A stretch of DNA of 6,854 nucleotides. Source: an uncultured Porphyromonas sp. GTDB lineage: Bacteria; Bacteroidota; Bacteroidia; Bacteroidales; Porphyromonadaceae. Of this stretch, positions 1 through 6,070 are shown one piece after another; within the stretch, counting starts at the first letter, position 1, and every line of letters begins with the position of its first letter. The DNA is taken from assembly GCA_927910985.1 (NCBI GenBank), contig CAKMOP010000100.1:1-6854 (forward strand). The letters run 5' to 3'. The notes under the pieces are model-generated. The model searched no databases. It saw only the letters and a program-made list of their open reading frames with translations, and was not told where the DNA came from. The translations under genes and the position numbers were made by a program.

Positions 1-228
1 CTACCACAGATACAGATACGCGTGGTCTGTAGCAAAGGCACCTACATACGCGCCTTAGCACGCGACATCGGCACCGCCCTCGGCTCCGGAGGTCACCTCA
101 CCGACCTGCGCCGTACGCGCGTCGGCGACTTCCATATAGACGACTGCTACCGCGTCGAGGATATCCAAGCCTTCCTCCGTGAGTACGTCGCCCTCCCCAC
201 AGAAGAAACAGAACCCACCAACCCATAG
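1..228 (+). CDS. truB: tRNA pseudouridine(55) synthase TruB, C-terminal fragment
   Basis: The reading frame is open from the first base and ends at TAG 226-228, giving the last 75 residues of a protein that begins outside the window. Residues 10-24 ([15 protein letters not shown]) match the conserved C-terminal catalytic-domain motif of TruB, and [15 protein letters not shown] at about 30-44 is the next family block. TruB converts uridine 55 in the T-loop of tRNA to pseudouridine. The catalytic aspartate lies upstream and is not visible. After the LRRT block only about 30 residues remain, so the C-terminal PUA domain of the E. coli enzyme is absent; short TruB proteins without it are, to my knowledge, usual in Bacteroidota. 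The gene lies 16 bases before queA, a neighbour pairing typical of this phylum and supportive of the identification. Confidence 0.93.
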   Translation, partial: LPQIQIRVVCSKGTYIRALARDIGTALGSGGHLTDLRRTRVGDFHIDDCYRVEDIQAFLREYVALPTEETEPTNP

Positions 229-244
229 TCCTACGACATAGACA

Positions 245-1306
245 ATGAAGGATACTAAGCTAAGTCACTTCGAAATCGACATCCCCGAAACGCTCATCGC
301 CAAGAAGCCCGCCACCTTCCGTGACGAGTCGCGCCTGATGGTGCTGCACCGCTCCACGGGTGAGATCGAGCACCGCCACTTCAAGGATATCTTGGACTAC
401 TTCGCCAAGGATGACGTCTTCGTCTTCAACGACACGAAGGTCTTCCCCGCACGTATGTATGGCAACAAGGAGAAGACTGGCGCACAGATCGAAGTCTTCC
501 TCCTGCGCGAACTCAATGCCGCCTTCAAGCTCTGGGACGTCGTCGTCGACCCAGCACGTAAGATCCGTATCGGCAATAAGCTCTACTTCGGCAAGAACGA
601 TGAGCTCGTGGCCGAAGTCATTGACAACACCACCTCACGTGGCCGTACCCTGCGCTTCCTCTTCGATGGCTCGCAGGAAGAGTTCCGCGAACTCCTCCAC
701 GCTATGGGCGAAACGCCCCTGCCCAAGTATATGAACCGCAGCCCCAACAGCGACGACGCACAGCGCTATCAGTCCCTCTTCGCCAAGCACGAAGGGGCTG
801 TCGTAGGGCCTGCCGCCAGCTTCCACTTCAGCCGTGAGCTCCTGCTGCGTATGGAGATCAGGGATATCCGCAAGGCCTTCATCACCGTGCACAATGGTCA
901 GGGGAACTACCGCGATATCGATGTCGAAGACCTCACCAAGTACAAGATGGAGAGCGAGCAGATGATCATCCCCGAAGAAGCCTGCACCATCGTCAACGCT
1001 GCCAGCGAAGCCGGGCGCAACATCTGCGCCGTAGGTACCTCGGTGCTTCGCGCTATGGAGACAGCTTCGGGTACACAGCGTCACCTCAAGGCCTTCGATG
1101 GCTGGACGAGCAAGTTCATCTTCCCCCCCTACGACTTCAACGTCCCCAATGCCCTGGTGACCAACTTCCATATGTCGAAGTCCATCCTGCTGATGATGGC
1201 AGCGGCCTTCGGGGGATATGAGGAGACGATGCGCGCTTACTCCATCGCCATCAAGGAGAAGTACCGCTTCGGTGCCTACGGCGATGCGATGCTCATCATC
1301 GACTAA
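245..1306 (+). CDS. queA: S-adenosylmethionine:tRNA ribosyltransferase-isomerase QueA
   Basis: This 353-residue protein has the normal length for QueA, which transfers and isomerises the ribosyl part of S-adenosylmethionine onto 7-aminomethyl-7-deazaguanine at tRNA position 34, giving epoxyqueuosine. Family landmarks run in order: RDESRLMVL (26-34), TGEIEHRHF (38-46), VFNDTKVFPAR (60-70), GETPLP (155-160), EDLTKYKMESEQ (228-239), AVGTSVLRAMET (262-273), GWTSKFIFPPY (286-296), NFHM (307-310) and YRFGAYGDAMLI (340-351). ATG 245 is the natural start because the protein aligns with the family from LSHFEIDIPE onward. Several usually invariant spots differ: GPAASFHF (188-195) replaces the APTAGLHF-type signature, VHNGQGNY (215-222) replaces LHxGLGTF, and NFHMSKS replaces NFHxPKS. 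The frame is intact, so this is divergence and not decay. No Shine-Dalgarno sequence is visible. Family assignment is firm; retained activity is inferred. Confidence 0.95.
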   Translation: MKDTKLSHFEIDIPETLIAKKPATFRDESRLMVLHRSTGEIEHRHFKDILDYFAKDDVFVFNDTKVFPARMYGNKEKTGAQIEVFLLRELNAAFKLWDVVVDPARKIRIGNKLYFGKNDELVAEVIDNTTSRGRTLRFLFDGSQEEFRELLHAMGETPLPKYMNRSPNSDDAQRYQSLFAKHEGAVVGPAASFHFSRELLLRMEIRDIRKAFITVHNGQGNYRDIDVEDLTKYKMESEQMIIPEEACTIVNAASEAGRNICAVGTSVLRAMETASGTQRHLKAFDGWTSKFIFPPYDFNVPNALVTNFHMSKSILLMMAAAFGGYEETMRAYSIAIKEKYRFGAYGDAMLIID

Positions 1307-1322
1307 TCCATAGCAGTGCCTG

Positions 1323-1799
1323 ATGCCTCAGCTGTATCTCTCCCTCGGCAGCAACGAGGGGAATCGCGAAGCACTCCTACACCAAGCTATAGATGCCATC
1401 GACTGCCTCATCGGGCAGGTCGGTGGCATCGCTACATTCATCGAGACGGAGCCCTGGGGCTTCGATAGTCCCCATCCCTTCCTCAATACGGCGCTCTCGG
1501 TCACCACGTCACTCCCACCACTGGAGGTACTTGAGCACACCCAAGCCATCGAACGTCAGCTCGGTCGCCAGCATAAGAGCGTGGACGGATGCTACCACGA
1601 CCGCCCCATAGATATTGACCTGCTCTTCTATGACCAGCTCATCCTGACGAGCGAGCGTCTAACCCTCCCCCATCCGCTACTCACCGAGCGACTCTTCGTC
1701 TTAGAGCCGCTTCGAGAAATAGCACCAGAATTTATTCATCCCCTCTCAGGTCGCACCATCGCAGAGCTATATACCGCGCTCCGTAGTCGCCTGAGCTAA
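1323..1799 (+). CDS. folK: 6-hydroxymethyl-7,8-dihydropterin pyrophosphokinase (HPPK)
   Basis: This complete 158-residue protein has the usual length of single-domain HPPK. The enzyme transfers pyrophosphate from ATP to 6-hydroxymethyl-7,8-dihydropterin in cytoplasmic folate synthesis, making the substrate for dihydropteroate synthase. Visible landmarks are LYLSLGSNEGNRE at the N terminus, ETEPWGF (41-47) followed by FLNTALSV (53-60), the LGR segment (80-82), and DRPIDIDLLFYD (93-104). Asp97 and Asp99 of the last motif correspond to the two magnesium-binding aspartates of E. coli HPPK (95 and 97), with Arg94 matching its Arg92. LPHPLLTERLFVLEPL (115-130) is the standard C-terminal block. ATG 1323 places SLGSN at the expected distance from the start. 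The gene begins 16 bases after queA and ends 22 bases before the cobalamin fusion gene, consistent with cotranscription. No folP or folB lies in the window. Confidence 0.96.
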   Translation: MPQLYLSLGSNEGNREALLHQAIDAIDCLIGQVGGIATFIETEPWGFDSPHPFLNTALSVTTSLPPLEVLEHTQAIERQLGRQHKSVDGCYHDRPIDIDLLFYDQLILTSERLTLPHPLLTERLFVLEPLREIAPEFIHPLSGRTIAELYTALRSRLS

Positions 1800-1821
1800 C
1801 TACTTTATCCAAGCTTAACTT

Positions 1822-3645
1822 ATGATCCTAATCTTCGGCGGTACTACCGAGGGACGCATCGTCAGCTCCATCCTCGATGAGTCGGGCAAAGAATACTTCT
1901 ACTCTACTAAGGGCGCCTTCCAAGAGATAGACTTGGTGCACGGCGAGCGCGTCTCAGGGGCTATGACCCATAGCGTGATGCGCGACTTCATCCGCGAGAA
2001 GGAGATTCGCCTCGTCATTGATGCCGCCCATCCCTTCGCAGCCGTCCTTCACAAGACTATCGGCGAGGTGACTGCCGAGCTCTCCATCCCCGTCATCCGC
2101 TACGAGCGCAAGTACAGCGAACGCACAGGGCAGGTCATCGAGTGCGCGAGCTACGAAGAGATGATCCAGAAGCTCGAAGCCCAGCCTTGTCGCCGTCTAC
2201 TTGCCCTCACGGGGGTGAATACCATCGCTGTGCTCAAGCCCTTCTGGAGCAAGCACGAGAGCTTCTTCCGCATCCTCGATCGTGAAGATTCGAAGGAGAA
2301 GGCTGAGGAGGCAGGCTTCCCCTTCAGCCATATTCTTTACTTCCGCCCTGGCGAAGATCAAGCCATCTTCGACCAAGTGCGCCCCGATGCCGTCATAACG
2401 AAGGAGAGTGGAGAGAGTGGTTTCTTCGAGGAGAAGATAGCCCCAGCACTCGAAGCTGGTATCCCGGTCTATATGATCACTCGCCCGGCACTCCCTCCCC
2501 ACTACGAATATGTCTACGGTCCCGTAGGCTTACGTAAAGCTGTCGAGCGACTTTGCCCCGATTTCTTTCCGCTGAAGACGGGCTTCACCACAGGGAGCAC
2601 CGCCACCGCGGCCACCGCTGCTGCACTCCACGCCCTACTCCACGAGGGTGAAGTGCTGACCGAGGCAACGATCATCCTTCCCTCAGGAGAAGAGGTGCGC
2701 CTCCCTGTGGAGCAAGTCGTCAAGACCGAGCGAGGATACCAAGCCACGGCACGCAAGTATTCGGGCGATGACCCCGACGTCACGCATCTGGCAGAGATTT
2801 GCTCCGAAGTCTCCTTCACCACGGAGCACGAAGGCATCCGCTTCCTCCAAGGTGAGGGCGTGGGCATCGTCACCCTCCCCGGGCTTGGGCTGGAGATAGG
2901 AGGCCCCGCCATCAACAAGACACCGCGTGCGATGATGGAGACGATCGTGCGCCGTCACTACCCCACAGGCGGTGTAGACATCACCATCAGCATCCCCACA
3001 GGAAGAGAGCTGGCCAGCAAGACCTTCAACCCTCGTCTCGGCATCATCGACGGTATCTCCGTCGTCGGCACTTCGGGCGTCGTCAAGCCCTTCTCCCTCG
3101 AGGCCTTCGTCGCCTCCATCGTCCGCCAAGCCGATGTAGCGGTGGCTCTGGGAGCAGACACCATCGTCATCAATTCGGGAGCCAAGAGCGAGAAGTACCT
3201 CAAGAACGCCTTCCCCGAACTCCCCTTCCAGTCCTTTGTCCAGTACGGCAACTTCATCGGCGAAACGCTGGATAAGCTCGCCCAGCTTGCCATCCCAAAG
3301 ATCTACATGGGGATTATGCTCGGCAAGGCGGTGAAGCTCGCTGAGGGAAACCTCGACACACATAGCCGCAAGGTCGTGATGAACAAGGACTTCATGCACC
3401 GCATCGCTCGTGAGTCGGGCTGCAGCGAAGCCACCCACACCCTCATCGACAGCCTTACCTTAGCGCGTGAGCTGTGGACGGGACTCACTCCCGACGACCT
3501 CGAGCGCTTTATGCTCCGTATCCTCGACGCCTGCTACGAGGCAGCGGCAAAGCTCGTCCCCGAGAGCGAACTCTCCATCCTGCTCATCGATGACGACGGC
3601 AATATCCGCTATACTTACCCGCACAACTTCTTAGCCAAACGATAA
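1822..3645 (+). CDS. cobK-cbiD: Fused precorrin-6A reductase (CobK/CbiJ) and cobalt-precorrin-5B C1-methyltransferase (CbiD)
   Basis: One uninterrupted 607-residue frame holds two cobalamin enzymes. Residues 1 to about 248 are a CobK/CbiJ reductase: GGTTEGR (6-12) is the N-terminal nucleotide-binding loop, DAAHPFA (67-73) is the family signature, and ITKESGESG (192-200) is the second conserved block. Residues from about 251 to 607 are CbiD at near full family length, with GFTTGS (254-259), TFNPRLGIIDGISVVGTSG, an INSGAKSE segment and a typical C terminus. The linker is only a few residues and has no internal methionine, so a single polypeptide is likely. CbiD methylates C1 of cobalt-precorrin-5B using S-adenosylmethionine, and CbiJ reduces the resulting cobalt-precorrin-6A, so the fused activities are consecutive. 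CbiD implies the anaerobic, early-cobalt route. The CbiD N-terminal motif reads GSTATAA where many family members have GTCAAAA. The remaining corrin genes are not in the window. Confidence 0.95.
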   Translation: MILIFGGTTEGRIVSSILDESGKEYFYSTKGAFQEIDLVHGERVSGAMTHSVMRDFIREKEIRLVIDAAHPFAAVLHKTIGEVTAELSIPVIRYERKYSERTGQVIECASYEEMIQKLEAQPCRRLLALTGVNTIAVLKPFWSKHESFFRILDREDSKEKAEEAGFPFSHILYFRPGEDQAIFDQVRPDAVITKESGESGFFEEKIAPALEAGIPVYMITRPALPPHYEYVYGPVGLRKAVERLCPDFFPLKTGFTTGSTATAATAAALHALLHEGEVLTEATIILPSGEEVRLPVEQVVKTERGYQATARKYSGDDPDVTHLAEICSEVSFTTEHEGIRFLQGEGVGIVTLPGLGLEIGGPAINKTPRAMMETIVRRHYPTGGVDITISIPTGRELASKTFNPRLGIIDGISVVGTSGVVKPFSLEAFVASIVRQADVAVALGADTIVINSGAKSEKYLKNAFPELPFQSFVQYGNFIGETLDKLAQLAIPKIYMGIMLGKAVKLAEGNLDTHSRKVVMNKDFMHRIARESGCSEATHTLIDSLTLARELWTGLTPDDLERFMLRILDACYEAAAKLVPESELSILLIDDDGNIRYTYPHNFLAKR

Positions 3646-3657
3646 GCGACGCCCCTC

Positions 3658-4017
3658 ATGGAACTACTTCTCAAGCGTGCCTACGAGCCAGCCGAAGCGA
3701 CCGATGGCTATCGCGTACTTGTCGACCGACTTTGGCCAAGGGGACTCAGTAAGGAGCGTGCCCAAATAGATGAATGGGCGAAGGAGTTAGCTCCCTCGAC
3801 CGAACTTCGTCAGTGGTTCGGACACGCACCGAGTCGCTGGGAAGAGTTTACTCGTGACTACCGTGCTGAATTAGAGGGTTCGACAGCAGGAAGAGAGTTC
3901 GTCACTCGCCTCCAGGATGAGGAGCGCATTACTCTCGTCTACGCAGCTCACGATGAGGCGCACTGCCATCCCCTCATCTTACGCGACTACCTTGAGCACC
4001 TGATCTCCCCTCCGTAA
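3658..4017 (+). CDS. DUF488 (YeaO-like) family protein of unknown function
   Basis: This 119-residue protein has the full length and the clear signatures of the DUF488/YeaO family: DGYRVLVDRLWPRGLSKE (16-33), WAKELAPSTELRQWFGH (40-56), an RW pair (60-61), and LVYAAHDEAHCHPLIL (93-108), close to the family's LLYAAKDxxxNHAxVL. It has no signal peptide or membrane segment, so it should be cytoplasmic. To my knowledge the family has no established biochemical activity; its conserved Arg, Trp, Asp and His residues suggest a small catalytic or ligand-binding domain, but that is inference. It lies 12 bases after cobK-cbiD and 8 bases before cbiB, so it is almost certainly cotranscribed with two cobalamin genes. 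The C-terminal HCH cluster (102-104) could bind a metal, although the family pattern shows the Cys position is not invariant. ATG 3658 is the first start and aligns with the family N terminus (LLLKRAYEPAE). Confidence 0.9.
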   Translation: MELLLKRAYEPAEATDGYRVLVDRLWPRGLSKERAQIDEWAKELAPSTELRQWFGHAPSRWEEFTRDYRAELEGSTAGREFVTRLQDEERITLVYAAHDEAHCHPLILRDYLEHLISPP

Positions 4018-4025
4018 TTTCACTT

Positions 4026-5039
4026 ATGCTTTACCCCATTCTCATCTTTACCCTTCCGCTGTTAGCAGGCTTTCTGCTGGATCGTTCGCTGGGAGACCCG
4101 ATGCTCTTCGGGCATCCCATCGTCCTCTTCGGACGGCTCATACACTTCGGAGAGAAGCGACTGAACAAGGGGAAAGCACGGAGTCTGAAAGGCTTCCTCT
4201 ACAACGGGAGCTTAGTCCTCTTCACCTTCCTCCTCCCTCTCCTCACCTTCGCCATGCTCATCATAGGCGCTGGTAGCTGCTACATCGGCGGAGCGCACGC
4301 CGTAGGTGACGGGCTACTCCTCACCTACAGCCTCCTCTCAGCCATCATCATCTTCTATATGCTCTCGGGCAAGACCTTGGTCAAGGAGGTGAAGGATGTC
4401 TTCGCTGAGCTCAACGTCTCCTTAGAGGCTGGGCGCAAGCAAGTAGGTCGGATCGTCGGACGTGATACGGAGACACTCTCTGCCCACGAGGTGCGTACCG
4501 CAGCACTGGAGACGCTGGCCGAGAACCTCAGCGACGGGGTCGTGGCTCCGATGCTTTCGTGGGCAGTCTTCGACCTCTCGGGGATACTGACCTATAAGAT
4601 GATCAACACGCAGGACTCGATGGTCGGCTACCTCAATGAGCGGTATCGCGCTTATGGGTACTTCTCGGCCAAGCTCGACGACTTGGTCAATCTCCTCCCC
4701 TCTCGCATCACGGCGATACTGATGCTCCTCTCAGCGGGAAGGCTTGACCTGCTCTTCAAGACCTTCCGCCACGGAAAGCGTCACCTCAGCCCCAACTCTG
4801 GTTATCCCGAGGCGGCTATGGCGCTCCTCCTCGGCTGTCGCTTTGGCGGGCCGCACGACTACTTCGGTGAGGTCGTCGACAAGCCTTATATCGGCGAGGT
4901 CGAGCGTGAGCTCAGTGATGCTGACCTTCTGAAGGCTATACGCATCGCTCAGCGTACCGAGGGGCTGGCACTGGGACTATCACTGCTGCTGCGCCTCCTT
5001 CTCATCGCCGCCCTTCTCGTCCTTCTTATTCATCCGTAA
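4026..5039 (+). CDS. cbiB: Adenosylcobinamide-phosphate synthase CbiB/CobD
   Basis: This 337-residue integral membrane protein belongs to the CbiB (CobD in aerobic nomenclature) family, which attaches the aminopropanol arm (usually as its phosphate) to adenosylcobyric acid in late cobalamin synthesis. Conserved blocks are LDRSLGDP (18-25) with GHPIVLFG (29-36), IVGRDT (143-148), AENLSDG (165-171), YKMINTQDSMVGY (190-202), KLDDLVNLLPSR (216-227), SPNSGYPEAAMA (255-266) and KPYIG (286-290). Hydrophobic segments at about 3-18, 58-82, 96-114 and 315-335, plus a weaker one near 226-238, fit the expected membrane topology. Length is close to the usual 310-340. ATG 4026 puts the first hydrophobic segment at the N terminus as in homologues. 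The TAA stop shares its last base with the ATG of the transporter gene, so translation of the two is probably coupled. No cobU, cobS or cobT is nearby within the window. Confidence 0.96.
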   Translation: MLYPILIFTLPLLAGFLLDRSLGDPMLFGHPIVLFGRLIHFGEKRLNKGKARSLKGFLYNGSLVLFTFLLPLLTFAMLIIGAGSCYIGGAHAVGDGLLLTYSLLSAIIIFYMLSGKTLVKEVKDVFAELNVSLEAGRKQVGRIVGRDTETLSAHEVRTAALETLAENLSDGVVAPMLSWAVFDLSGILTYKMINTQDSMVGYLNERYRAYGYFSAKLDDLVNLLPSRITAILMLLSAGRLDLLFKTFRHGKRHLSPNSGYPEAAMALLLGCRFGGPHDYFGEVVDKPYIGEVERELSDADLLKAIRIAQRTEGLALGLSLLLRLLLIAALLVLLIHP

Positions 5040-5041
5040 TG
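5037..5041 (+). promoter_or_regulatory. Stop/start overlap (TAATG) coupling cbiB to the transporter gene
   Basis: The cbiB stop codon TAA (5037-5039) and the following ATG (5039-5041) share one A. Such overlaps commonly allow a terminating ribosome to restart on the next gene, and no Shine-Dalgarno-like sequence precedes this ATG. The junction therefore supports both the chosen start and coupled expression of CbiB and the transporter. The coupling itself is inferred. Confidence 0.7.
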
Positions 5042-5950
5042 ACCTCCAAGCAACATCCCATCGCTGCTCACCTCAGCCTCCTCGGCGCTGCCGTATGCTG
5101 GGGACTGATGGCACCCTTAGGCAAAGATGCCTTACTACACGGCATCAGTGGCATCACACTCGTCTCCTGCCGTGTCTTAGGCGGAGCGATCCTCTTTTGG
5201 GTCGCCTCCCTCTTCGCACCACGGGAGCAAGTAGAGAAGCGGGATAAGCTCCTCTTCATCGGGGCTGCAGTCTTCGGACTCGTGTGCAATCAGTGCTGCT
5301 TCACCATCGGACTCAGCCTGACCAGCCCAGTGAATGCGGGTATCGTGACCACGACGATGCCCATCTTCGCCCTCATCCTCTCGGCACTGATTCTCAAAGA
5401 GCCCATCACACGCAAAAAGGCTCTTGGGGTCGCCCTCGGGTGCTGTGGGGCACTGCTCCTCATCTGGACAAGTGCACAAGGGGCTGGATCAGCACGCCAA
5501 CTCGGAGACATCCGTGGAGACCTCCTCTGCGTGGGAGGACAAATATCCTACGCCCTCTACCTCACCATCTTTGGGAAATTAGCGAAGAAGTACTCGGTCT
5601 TCACGGTAAATAAGTGGATGTTCCTCTGGGCTACCTTACTCCTACTGCCCTTCACCGCCAGCGAAGCCCTACAGACAGATGTCGCTTCCCTCGAGACGCG
5701 TACTCTCTTGGAAGTCGGCTATGTGATCTTCTTCGGTACCTTCGTCAGCTATCTGCTGATGATCAATGGGCAGCGCACCCTCCGCCCCACGGTCGTGAGT
5801 ATGTACAACTATATGCAGCCCCTGGTCGCAGTCGTGGTCAGCATCACCTTAGGGCTGGCGGTCTTCACCCCCACGCACGCTCTGGCCGTCGCCCTCATCT
5901 TCAGTGGGGTATGGCTGGTAGCTATAGCTCGCTCAGGGAGAAAAGGCTAA
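5039..5950 (+). CDS. EamA-family (drug/metabolite transporter superfamily) permease
   Basis: This 303-residue protein is almost entirely hydrophobic and has the two-repeat, ten-helix pattern of the EamA family. Repeat one covers about residues 10-145, with AAVCWGLMAPLGKDAL (17-32) in the first helix and the hallmark PIFALILSALILKEPITRKKALG (108-130) at helices 4-5. Repeat two covers about 158-297, with a SYALY segment (170-174) and YNYMQPLVAVVV (256-267). The second repeat lacks the Gly-Glu-Pro turn usual before the last helix and reads LGLAVFTPTHALA (271-283). It should sit in the inner membrane and move a small metabolite; family members export amino acids, nucleosides or other compounds, so the substrate cannot be read from sequence. 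It begins on the cbiB stop codon and is the last gene of the unit, so a link to cobalamin precursors is possible but unproven. No further gene follows before the terminator. Confidence 0.9.
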   Translation: MTSKQHPIAAHLSLLGAAVCWGLMAPLGKDALLHGISGITLVSCRVLGGAILFWVASLFAPREQVEKRDKLLFIGAAVFGLVCNQCCFTIGLSLTSPVNAGIVTTTMPIFALILSALILKEPITRKKALGVALGCCGALLLIWTSAQGAGSARQLGDIRGDLLCVGGQISYALYLTIFGKLAKKYSVFTVNKWMFLWATLLLLPFTASEALQTDVASLETRTLLEVGYVIFFGTFVSYLLMINGQRTLRPTVVSMYNYMQPLVAVVVSITLGLAVFTPTHALAVALIFSGVWLVAIARSGRKG

Positions 5951-6006
5951 AGCCAAGCGAGGAGCAAGCCAAGCACACTCCCGCCACAGGTACAGAAGCA
6001 CAAAAA

Positions 6007-6046
6007 GTCAGCCCCCACATCCTCTGGAGAGGATGTGGGGGCTGAC
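6007..6046. terminator. Perfect 18-bp hairpin, probable bidirectional terminator
   Basis: GTCAGCCCCCACATCCTC (6007-6024) and its exact reverse complement (6029-6046) flank a four-base loop TGGA. The hairpin lies between the end of the transporter gene (5950) and the convergent minus-strand stop codon (6071). Read on the minus strand the stem is followed directly by TTTTTG, a good intrinsic-terminator tail. On the plus strand it is followed by CCTTTATTATA, a weaker but still T-rich tail. It probably stops both transcription units, more efficiently on the minus strand. The rest of the 120-base gap shows no other feature. Confidence 0.88.
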
Positions 6047-6070
6047 CCTTTATTATAGGTATCGGAGGGC

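Noticed and set aside
635..1171. A 178-codon open frame on the minus strand inside queA.
   Set aside because: It lies wholly opposite a clear QueA coding frame, resembles no family, and is the kind of antisense frame expected from C-rich third positions.
1800..1821. TACTTTAT (1801-1808) before cobK-cbiD as a possible Bacteroidota -7 box (TAnnTTTG).
   Set aside because: It matches only the first half of the consensus, no TTTG-like -33 element lies at the right distance, and the box would leave almost no leader before the ATG.
1800..1821. Possible cobalamin riboswitch before the B12 genes.
   Set aside because: The gap is 22 bases, far too short for the roughly 200-base element, and I see no B12-box sequence. 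Any such control would have to act at a promoter outside the window.
2683..3438. A 251-codon open frame on the minus strand inside the CbiD half of the fusion gene.
   Set aside because: The plus strand has unmistakable CbiD motifs throughout. The antisense translation is rich in Asp, Gly and Leu without recognisable domains, a codon-bias shadow.
5614..6045. A plus-strand open frame overlapping the transporter 3' end and running into the terminator stem.
   Set aside because: Most of it is out of frame with a strong membrane-protein gene, it includes the hairpin, and its product (rich in Arg, His and Pro) shows no family features.
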